NCBI GenBank assembly: GCA_037042915.1
Contig: CM073199.1
Location: 1,488,001 to 1,552,000, forward strand
From: Auricularia sp. M13
Lineage: Eukaryota; Basidiomycota; Agaricomycetes; Auriculariales; Auriculariaceae
Reading direction: 5' to 3'
DNA: 64,000 nt
A model generated the notes under the pieces. The model ran no database searches and was not told the DNA's origin. It saw only the letters and a list, made by a program, of their open reading frames with translations. Positions 55,609-64,000 of this stretch are shown in pieces (the stretch's first letter is position 1; every line of letters starts with the position of its first letter). The translations under genes were made by a program, and so were the position numbers.

Positions 55609-56659
55609 ATGGGTCGCTCAACGCGACGCACGGGGGCCCCTGCCCAGGTTGAAGAAGACGCCGCACCGGCTACAGAGCCTCAGGCAGGCGATACGCCTGA
55701 CAAGACTGAGCTCGAGCGGGAAGTATTCGAGGAATTCCAGCGCGAGCACTACGAAGGCAAGCCGCCCGCCATTAGCTACCTTGTAGTCAATATTGACTCT
55801 GAGCGTTAGCTGTGGAGATGCTCCCCTTGCAGCTTCGAAGGCAGTCTTCGCTAATCTGCGAGCTCGACGAACAGGGCATGGGTATGTGAGCTACGGCTCA
55901 TTGTTCGCATACACGCTTATCAGAGAGTAGGGGAGCTCGACAAGGTCGTTCACTTACTGGCACGCTACAAGGAAGTTCGCGAACAACTGGCAAAAGGCGA
56001 GAAGCTGCAAGGACCGTCCGTCGATGGATTGAAAGATACACGCGCGCTGCTCGCCGCCATCGGCCAAGCATTGTCCGAATACGTGCGCACATCCGAGGAG
56101 AAGTTCTCCATATCTAGCAACGCATACGACTCGGTCAGTTAGTCCCTTGGACTGTTTTCGGCTTGGCTTCTCACTGACCTATACCAGGTGGACCGCCATG
56201 TCCGTGCAATGGACGCCATGATCAAGGAGCAAGAGGCCGTGATTGCCTTTGGTGCTCGCGCTCCGGTATTTGGATACCATACTGGCCTCCAAAATCCATC
56301 GCAAGCAGTGGCCGCAGATGGTGATTACGCCATGTAAAGCTCTGCTCCAACGAAAGGCTAACTGAGACCCAGGGACCAAGGCTGGCGTACAGAAGCCGCC
56401 TGTCGACATGCCCATCGACCCGAACGAGCCGATATACTGCTTTTGCCGCAATGTTTCCTACGGCGAGATGGTCGCATGCGATGACGAAGACTGTCCTAAC
56501 GAATGGGTGCGCCTACTGCCAACATTTCTTCTGCCGTCTCGCTGAGCATATGACCAGTTCCATCTTGCTTGCGTCGGGCTAACAGCAATTCCCAAGTCGA
56601 ATAAATGGTACTGTCCGGATTGCAGACAGAAACATGACCATCACCGCAAGAGGAGATGA
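55609..56659 (+). CDS. ING-family PHD-finger protein (histone-modification complex subunit)
   Basis: Six exons: 55609-55756, 55810-55881, 55928-56133, 56188-56320, 56373-56506 and 56558-56659 (264 aa). The start is the first in-frame ATG ([17 protein letters not shown]). The ING N-terminal helical domain covers about residues 45-120 ([20 protein letters not shown]). The C-terminal PHD finger (about 207-255) is complete: [17 protein letters not shown], then [13 protein letters not shown], then WYCPDC. The zinc ligands C4-H-C3 are all present. A basic tail (HDHHRKRR) follows. By homology it reads H3K4 methylation within an acetyltransferase or deacetylase complex (Yng1/Yng2/Pho23 type; the exact one is unclear). 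The first intron (55757-55809) begins GCAAG, so it is a GC-AG intron. Confidence 0.9.
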
Positions 56660-57095
56660 AGCGAGCTCCATTCAATTTATTGATTCATGGCCTTCGAGTG
56701 CTTGTACAATGGAATTGGTGAGTATTGACGCATCGCTACGCATCACGCCACTAACTGCATTGACGGTTCTGAAGTATTTTTATGTATCATTATCCGAATG
56801 CATTATCGCGCTGGGTCGAGTGTTCAGCGTCTCCCGCCGACAATCCCAAGCTATCGCCTGATCTCTATCGCCCTTTCTACTCGCAGGGCGCGGCGGAGCC
56901 TGAACGAGCACTGCTCTTTGTTGATACGCAAGTTCTGTGCAAGCCTTGTTGCGGCTCCGAGCCTGGCTGTGAACCAAGACGACTACTCGAACCCCTCTGT
57001 CGTCCTTTTGAAACCGTCCACTGCGGCATGTACAGCTCGCCCGGACGATAAAAACAGGATCCGCGACTGTCCTCGCCGCTCACGTTCGCATCTTG
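56660..57095. other. Intergenic between ING gene and F-box gene 2
   Basis: No gene recognised; 3' flank of the ING gene and promoter of the F-box gene. Confidence 0.5.
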
Positions 57096-58586
57096 ATGAC
57101 CCCGCATCCCATTGTCGACACTCGGTTCATATCCTCTCCCATCAACCTTCTTTCGGCCGAGGTCCTTGCCAATGTCTTCCTGCTCGGTCTCGACGAAAGC
57201 CGCATCCGCAGTGGCTGGTGCTGGACGGTCGTCAATGTGTGCCGCCGCTGGCGCGCTGCTGCCCTCTCACTGCCGGCGCTGTGGGCGCGAATATACGTAC
57301 GGACGCCGGCCGATGTGCGCGAGATGCCTGAGCTGCTGGCGCGCGCGAAGAACGCCGACATGGAGGTACACATCATGGCCGACAGACGCTTGCCCACGCC
57401 CCAGCGCATGCACTCCGCCAAGCGCATGGCTGGAGATGCCCTTAACTGTGTCATACCACATTCCAGCCGCATTACCGTGTTCGACTATCGCGTACGTCAC
57501 GAGGATAATGCATCACGACTCTGCGCGCTCCTCGACGCCTTTTCTGCCGACCGCTTACACACGCTGACGCTGGAGACGGGCGAGTCCACGCCCGTGTATC
57601 CGGGCCTTGCATTTGGAGTTTTGGGTGGTCGCGCTCCCGTTTTGCGTACGTTGACGACGTCTATCGTTCCAGAGAACTGGGGGTCGCATGTCTTCCGGCA
57701 GCTTCGACATTTCACCCTTCGCCTCCCTCCACGAGATGCAGGACACCGTCTACGCGAAAGGTGGAATTTCGTGATGCCGGATGACTTACAACGCTTTCTC
57801 GCGCACACACCGCTGCTAGAGACGTTGTCCATCCACCTCTCCAATGGTTATGCCGACACTATTTACCCGTTCAACCTCGCTGCAACGTCGACGAGCCGAC
57901 GCTCAAGTCGGCACATCCAGGACATATCACTATTCATGGGAGTGGGCACGGAAGCGGATTTTGCAGCGCTGATGTCCATACTGGATGCTGCGTCGCTCCG
58001 GAACCTGGCGCTCGGGATAATTCCAGCCCCATGCGGTGCGGCGCTCCTCGACCATCTCCCACCGCATGAAACCTGCAGGGTGACCATCCAGCTGGTTAGG
58101 ACGGGCATCAGGCACCGCCGCCGGCCTCTTTCGTTCGATGAGTGGCGCGCTTGGACAGAGTGGGACATCTGCGCAAGCAGTAGCATATGCGGCATTCGTC
58201 GGCGCTTCGTGGTCGTATGCAACGAGGGCCTGGCGCTCGCATGCGGCGCGCTCCTCAAGCGCGTCGATTGTTTGTGCGTATTCGCACATGAGTGGCGTAA
58301 GATTTGTGCGGCGCTTGCGCCGTTCCCGATGCTCGCCACGGAGGAGCTCGTGCTGCGCTTCCGGATGGCACGGCTGCACGACCTGCCGACCGACGTGCGC
58401 CTCTGCCTCCCAGCGCTTGCGCGCGTTGTCATCGTCGCGGCCGGCCCTTCCGTGATGGGGGAGGACACTCTGCGCGGCATTATGAGCGCGTTACAGTTCG
58501 ATGCACCACGCCTGCAGTCGCTGCGTTTCGTCAACATCACGCCGGACATGGATGCACAAGTTCTATTGGAGTTTGCTGATGGGTAA
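57096..58586 (+). CDS. F-box protein 2 (intronless)
   Basis: A single open frame of 496 aa begins MTPHPIVDTRFISSPINLL. An F-box-like region at about residues 14-62 reads LLSAEVLANVFLLGLDE and then WTVVNVCRRWRAAALSLPALW, the WTxVxxVCRxWRxxAL pattern very common in Agaricomycete F-box proteins. The rest has scattered leucine-rich segments (LHTLTLETGES, TPLLETLSIHL). It probably acts as an SCF ubiquitin ligase adaptor. The absence of introns is unusual among its neighbours but common in this expanded family. It is not closely similar to F-box gene 1. Confidence 0.8.
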   Translation: MTPHPIVDTRFISSPINLLSAEVLANVFLLGLDESRIRSGWCWTVVNVCRRWRAAALSLPALWARIYVRTPADVREMPELLARAKNADMEVHIMADRRLPTPQRMHSAKRMAGDALNCVIPHSSRITVFDYRVRHEDNASRLCALLDAFSADRLHTLTLETGESTPVYPGLAFGVLGGRAPVLRTLTTSIVPENWGSHVFRQLRHFTLRLPPRDAGHRLRERWNFVMPDDLQRFLAHTPLLETLSIHLSNGYADTIYPFNLAATSTSRRSSRHIQDISLFMGVGTEADFAALMSILDAASLRNLALGIIPAPCGAALLDHLPPHETCRVTIQLVRTGIRHRRRPLSFDEWRAWTEWDICASSSICGIRRRFVVVCNEGLALACGALLKRVDCLCVFAHEWRKICAALAPFPMLATEELVLRFRMARLHDLPTDVRLCLPALARVVIVAAGPSVMGEDTLRGIMSALQFDAPRLQSLRFVNITPDMDAQVLLEFADG

Positions 58587-59066
58587 TCCTTTTGAAAGCT
58601 CTCCGTTGCTCGTCCATGCCACTATAAGCTTCAAGCTTAACGTTTATCAGTGGTGCGAGACTGTGCTGTCTCGTTTGCCCATGCTGCCTTCTATGTGTAT
58701 GTCGGGTCATTCCAACTGTAGCTCCGGGATCGTGTCATCTACCCGAGAGCTGTCGCCTGTAACGGGCTGGAGGCGGGTGCTGTGCACCGAGGCTTACTGC
58801 TGTTCGCGGCCCCCTTCCGGCCGTCACTTCGATACTGGATTGAGCGTAACGTCACTTGCTCAGCCGCGGTCATGCTCATCGCGTAGTATGGCTATAGGTA
58901 TAGCACGAACGACCGCTCTCGTCCATCGTTCTGTGGGTGGTTCGGACAACCGTCTGCAGCATATTTATATCTGGGCTAATCAATATCATGGGACCTCACC
59001 ACCTGAGAATTTTCTTTCTTTTCCGCATGAAGTTCGAAAGACGGGCACATGAAATATCAACTTGCT
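58587..59066. other. Convergent 3' flanks of F-box gene 2 and kinase-like gene
   Basis: Nothing recognised in about 480 bases. Confidence 0.5.
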
Positions 59067-60414
59067 TCAAGCGTTATATGTTTTCCTCCCGCGTGCCCCG
59101 AAAATACATATGAAGGCCAGATCCCTAAGATAGTAGAGGGAATGTAGGAAAAATCTCGATTTCTTCTTCTTCCACCAAAAGCCAAGTAATATCGCAGGGC
59201 GAAGTAGACGGTACCATGGGATTTCAGGGTAAAGCAGGTCGAAAACTTGTAATGCCATCTCTGCCGTTGGCCTATCCGAGGGATTTTCCTCGTGCAAAAA
59301 ATCGCAGAGCATCGACAGTTCGAGGAGCGGGGGTCGCTGTCGCGATGTCAGAACAATACGCTATTCCCGACCCCTCAGAAGACGTACTCCATGGAAAACC
59401 CTCCAAAGGCTTCCTAATGCATAGATGTCGGCCGCGAAAGGATCGTACTCTAAGTCTGGGTCATCTTCCACTTCAGGAGGCATTATCTTGCCTCCTTCCC
59501 ATTTTACGAGGCAGCGTTCACTTCTGCTTTCGAAGATTCGAGAAAGATCGAAGTCGATGAAGTAGACCCTGAAAGGAGGCCGTCGCGTCGTGACCATGTT
59601 CGAGAGGTGGATGTCCCTGAATGCCACCAGACGTATTAACCCTACGTTTGTTCTGAAAGCCGTCACATACCCATGGCAAATGCCCAGTGAGTGTAAAAAG
59701 GCAATGCTCTGATAATGATCAGTGTCACAACTTCGACGCACGACGAGGACCGGCTCACCTCCATCATCTGACGGACGCAGTCTAGTCTGGAGATTTGAAC
59801 CCGCACGAAGAGGTGGTCCAGTTCCGTCATCAATGGCATGACGAGGAGCTTCGCTACTACTGTGGTCCTCTGCTGATCGTAGATGTCGAGGACTTGTGTC
59901 TCCTTCAATACAGGATTGCGAGGATCCTCGACATGCGGCTTTGACAAAAGCATTTCGTACGTCTGCACTTCACGCGAGGACGACCCGGAGACCCAAGCAA
60001 TCTTTAGCATGACTGAATGACCACTATCGCATTCAGTCGCGACCATCGTTCTCCATGCAGTGAACTGTGGGCTCCGTCGCGTTAAAACGGAGGTTCGAGC
60101 ACTGTGGGCATCTGAGAGCATACATCACGAGCTGGTGTCTGAAATCTTGCGGTAGATATATCGCTGCCTAGAGAGTAGTTTGCTGGAATGTTATACCCAT
60201 GAGCGAGGATATCGGGCTGCAAAGCCAACCATATTAGATCGTTGGGATCAATATCTAGTTCTCCCCCGTCAGCAGCTTGAAGGATACCATCGAGCACTGA
60301 ACGGTCATGCAGTAGCTGTAGTGCCAGTCGCAGATATACGAGTTGGATGGCAGTGAACTGTTTGCCTGCATACGCTTTTGCAGCGCGCGCGAGCAGCAGG
60401 TTGTCGCTGACCAT
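59067..60414 (-). CDS. Atypical protein kinase-like protein (Agaricomycete type)
   Basis: A multi-exon gene runs from the ATG at 60414 (MVSDNLLLARAAKAYAGKQF) to TGA at 59067-59069. After an N-terminal helical region, an intron with GTATGC donor joins TPARD to FTAWRTMVATECDSGHSVML. A candidate ATP-anchoring Lys lies in MLKIAWVSG, and a candidate alpha-C Glu in REVQTYEML. The catalytic loop reads AFRDIHLSNMV, so the usual His of HRD is Phe, while Asp and Asn are kept. The DFG position reads IDFDLSRIF. The C-lobe shows FAADIYALGSLWRVF and NPSDRPTAEMALQ. The family is common in mushrooms and its substrates are unknown. The C-terminus is hydrophobic and basic (WWKKKKSRFFLHSLYYL), perhaps membrane-associated. 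It may be active despite the altered motifs. Confidence 0.7.
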
Positions 60415-60689
60415 AGCTGCCGCTGGAAGAGTAGTAGCCTTCGAAGTCTACCGACCGGATGAAAGCGTGGATATAGAGACAGGCAGATAGGTGGGTATGT
60501 ACTTGGAAGAATGAGGGAACTTGGAAGAGATGAGAATGCCGAAGGACAAACAATGGCTTCAAATGCCGGCCAGTACTATCCAAGTGCTCAGTAGCGACCT
60601 TGCCACCCTATTCTTTGATGTCTGAAGGGAGCAAAAGAACGATGCTCAAGAGTACTTGGAATGAAATCTACGACCAAGCAAGTACCATT

Positions 60690-63600
60690 TTATTGCACTT
60701 GCAATGACACCGCGATTCCCATACATGCCAACTCTGCACACAGATAGCGGAAAACGTAAGGTAGCGCAACGACGTCCATGTCCGCGCCTTTTGCAAGACC
60801 CCCGAGCATGTTACTCCGCGGCACGCTGAGCGACACGTCTGATCTTCGAACAGGCGCGTCAGGTGCTGCACCAGCAGCGTACTGCTGTCGCTCATGCGCC
60901 TCCTTGTCCAGGGCGCGTCCGCGACACACTCGACAGTATACACCTGCGGGATTGGAGAGCAGCGCTGCACTCGTGCCGTCGACGTCCTGTCCGAGCGAGA
61001 CGTCTTCATAGCCGAGCGATATTATGCTGCCACATGTACGGCAGACCCATGCTGTTGAGTAGTCGGAACAGTTCATCAACCGGTCCTGTAGCAAGAAGGA
61101 AGTGCCGTGCGCTATCAGAGCGTCGCGCTCCATCTCGCCGAACCGAATACCGCCAGCACGTTTTCTTCCCTAAAGAGCGCGCGTGTCAGCGTAAGGAAGC
61201 GCAGAAAACAATGAAAGGGCGTGCCTTGACCGGTTGTCGCGTGAGCTTGTCAACGGGGCCAGTCGTCCGCACTTGGAACTTGTCGTTCACCATGTGACGC
61301 AACCGCTGGTAGTAGACGACACCAAAGTAGATGTCGGCGGCGAACTCTTCGCCGGTGATACCAGAGTACATGGGTTCGTTGCCGTAGTAATTGAACCCGG
61401 ACGCGACGAGTTGTTTCCCGAAGTACGCAACCGCCGTATCGTCCTCAGAGAACCTGCAGTTCGTTAGTTGCCTGCGCTGCCAACACAGAGAGAGAATCCC
61501 CATACTGGAACGGCGTTGCGTCCTGGGCAATACCATGCATGGCGCCCGCCTTGCCGGCCATGCTCTCGACAAGCATGCCGATGGTCATTCGACTGGGGAA
61601 CGCGTGCGGGTTGATGATGACGTCCGGCTGAATGCCGCTCTCGCTGAACGGCATGTCAATCGCGGGCCATTTTTGCGAGCAGACACCCTTCTGCCCGTGT
61701 CGAGAGGAGAACTTGTCGCCGATGACCGGTGCACGCGGTATCCGCAACATGATGTGGATTTTTTGCAGTTCCGTGTCGCCAGCGTCGCCGCCTATGGGTG
61801 AATGAGTATTGATAAAAAGGAGGGTTGAACGCCGTCGACAAACCTATTAACCGCACACAATCCGTATATGCAACCTCATCGCCCTTGTACTTGACGAACT
61901 TGGTCCGCCCAGAAGTCTCGTCCACATACGCCGCAATGGGGTCGCCGGGCAAATATTGCTGCCCCACAAGAGGTAACCCGTCCTCGTCGACCTTTGCCCT
62001 CCTGGGGTCATCTCTCCGAATATCGCGCGCGATACCAAAGAATAAGGGCGTCTGCGCCGTCGACTTGACGGGGCCGTGGAGGTCGGTGAGGTCGACGATC
62101 TGCGACTTGTACACTGTGCCGTAGCCGAAGCCACGCTCGTGCGCAGACTTGTTGAGGATCATGGCATCCTCCATGTCGTAGCCCGTGTACGAAATGACTG
62201 CCACGACGGCGTTCATGCCGTTCGGGAAGGAGTCCATCGCGTATGTGTTGTGCAGTGCCGGGCGGACGATTGGCGTCTGGCCTGTTTGCAGACGGTAAAG
62301 CTTGTTGTCCGTTCTGTGTCGTATCGCCGTAGCTGGTGTACCCATTGATTGTTTACCCATCTATGCGATGCTTATATGTCAGGAATGCTATGCTTCCTTG
62401 CACAAAATGGTCGAGACGCACCTGACACTGGTAAATGTTACGAGGACTCTGCGATTACAACCCCACGTCAGATCAGGTAATGCACGGCAATGACCCACGC
62501 ACCTGGTTGAAGTCCGAGAACGGCGTCATATTTGCCAGAATGGACAAAAAGTTCGAGGTGGAAAGCTCCACATGCGTCTCAACGCCCTTCTTAACCTCCT
62601 CCTCCTTCACCGCAATATCCATATAAACCTGCTCAAAAGAGCCCACCATATCCGTCTTGCCGTTCGCCAAGAACTTCACAGGGCGCATCATGCGCGCGCG
62701 GCCGCTGAAGAGGAACAGGCCCGGATACTGCCCGCCGGCGCCCTCGCCAGGCGGGACCCACCCGATCTCGAGGTCGAGCGGGACGCCATGCAGCCCCTCG
62801 GTCTTCCACACGCGCAGGTCGTCCGCGAGCTGCTTGGCGAGCGCCGGGCGCGCCCAGCCGATGATGCGCCCGTCGAGCTGCACGCAGAGGTTCGCGCGGC
62901 CGTCGATCGACGGCGCGAACGGCTGCGTGAGCCCGCGCGCGTAGAGCAGCGCGGGGATGTGCGCGACGCTCAGCGGCTCGCAGATGATGCGGCAGGAGCG
63001 CGTCAGGTGGTTCAGCAGGCCGCAGGGCGAGCCGTCCGGCGTGTGTACCGGGCAGAGGAAACCTATGTTGCAAGCAAAATATAAGCTGGATGACATTGGG
63101 GAAGCAATAAAGACGGCTGGACGTACCCCATGAGTCCGGCAGCAGCTTGCGCACGGTGGTCGTCTTGAGCTCCGCGAAGAACGCACCACGGTGCACGCAG
63201 CGGAAATGGCTGATGTACCGATGCCAGTTGAGCTTCTCCGCGACGATCGTGAAGCCCGAGGCCTGTTGGAGATCCAAACCACTGGGCGAGACGAGGTTGC
63301 CCGTGGCCATGAAATTCGACAAGCGCGCGCCGACGTCGAAGTTGACCTTCTGCAGGATCTTGTTGAGGTACTTGCCGTCCTGGAAGTCCACCGTCGGCGC
63401 ACCGTTACGCACGTCCAGCATCACCAGCGACCGAATGGCGTTTAACGCCTCCTCCAGACGCTCCTTTACTATCATGCCGTACAGAGAACCGGGCAACAAG
63501 ATTTCTTGGTGCTGAGGCGAATCTGGGTTGTCGATTGCGCAGTCGCCCGAGACGAGCGAGTATAGTTTACGAAGCATGTAGCTGGAAAGCGGAATGTCAG

Positions 63601-64000
63601 TTTGCGGTAGATAGAGAAATTCGGATAGAACACACATGAGCATACGCGACTTTTCGCGCAAGTCGTCGAGGTGGACAAGCAGGACCTTGTTGAGCAGCCA
63701 AGTGCCGACCTCCGCATTCGTGATATCCTCGCGCAGACCGAGCACGACGCGGAACTTCTTGCCGAGATAATCCAAGCACTGTTCCTTCGTGTACAAGCTG
63801 TACGTCTTGAAGCTTCGCAGCAGCAACTCGACGCGGTCCGTGAGGTACGTATTGTCGTAGTCCTTCATGATGACGCCCTCGAATATTTCGCGGTCGCTCG
63901 CGCCGACGGCCGCCTTGAGCAGGAGCATGATGGGCACGACGTATTCGTTCTTGCGCCAGCTGAAGCGCAGCATGGCACTGCCGTTGGAGAGGTAGTGCAG
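60690..64000 (-). CDS. RPA135: RNA polymerase I second-largest subunit RPA135 (N-terminus beyond right edge)
   Basis: A multi-exon gene on the minus strand enters from the right edge and ends with TAA at 60690-60692. At the edge the frame already reads [20 protein letters not shown], an internal part of the protein; the ATG there is internal. Features in order: [108 protein letters not shown] and [19 protein letters not shown]. The C-terminal zinc ribbon has CRTCG and CRVCRG. These identify a beta-like polymerase subunit, and the ENTYLTDR-like and FQVRTTGP contexts point to Pol I rather than Pol II or III. It makes pre-rRNA in the nucleolus. Confidence 0.92.

Overview
The window looks like nuclear DNA of a filamentous basidiomycete (Agaricomycetes). 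Genes are split by many GT-AG introns of about 45-60 nt with CTRAY-like branch sites. There are two STE3-type seven-helix pheromone receptors and nine tiny lipopeptide pheromone precursors ending in a CaaX box. This combination is the hallmark of a homobasidiomycete B (pheromone/receptor, P/R) mating-type region. No transposon, CRISPR array, rRNA or convincing tRNA was seen.

Layout, left to right. 1-318: N-terminus of a protein kinase running off the left edge. 878-5473 (-): Nud1/Cdc11-like SIN/MEN scaffold. 6785-8453 (+): receptor 1. 9990-12156 (-): Na+/H+ exchanger, divergent from 12239-13448 (+): OXA1-type mitochondrial insertase. 14539-15843 (+): three pheromone genes P1-P3. 16295-17240 (+): Cbf1-like bHLH factor. 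17403-18438 (-): unknown protein. 18620-21985 (-): trehalose synthase regulatory-type subunit. 22828-25581 (+): CLA4 PAK kinase. 25973-26077 (-): pheromone P4. 27111-27239 (+): pheromone P5. 28244-29696 (-): F-box protein. 30229-34872 (-): RecQ helicase. 35077-37989 (-): uric acid/xanthine permease. 38824-40650 (+): ornithine aminotransferase. 41184-42908 (-): DHHC palmitoyltransferase. 43373-43522 (-): pheromone P6. 44035-45476 (+): proteasome subunit Rpn9. 45539-47952 (+): double-Myb telobox protein. 48249-49746 (-): receptor 2. 51431-51598 (-): P7, a double-copy precursor. 53098-53229 (-): P8. 54220-54315 (+): P9. 55609-56659 (+): ING/PHD protein. 57096-58586 (+): second F-box protein. 59067-60414 (-): atypical kinase-like protein. 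60690-64000 (-): RNA polymerase I subunit RPA135, running off the right edge.

How the genes fit together: in Agaricomycetes, farnesylated peptides made from CaaX precursors activate non-self STE3 receptors, which signal through a MAPK cascade for nuclear migration and clamp-cell fusion. Here receptor and pheromone genes are spread over about 47 kb and interleaved with housekeeping genes. CLA4 is a PAK kinase that I recall as a frequent neighbour of B loci. The pheromone genes share a plan: a TATA box 30-110 bp upstream of an ATG-GAC/GAT start, a 28-55 codon reading frame, a CaaX end, and in at least six of nine a ~50-nt intron immediately after the stop codon.

Most notable items: a precursor carrying two near-identical pheromone units (P7); two pheromone genes 12.5 kb apart with the same predicted mature peptide and only synonymous differences there (P1, P5); an easily missed 43-codon pheromone gene (P8); a perfect 111-bp tandem duplication next to P6; a 478-bp repeat-bearing intron inside the purine permease; and a 13-nt microexon in the ornithine aminotransferase.
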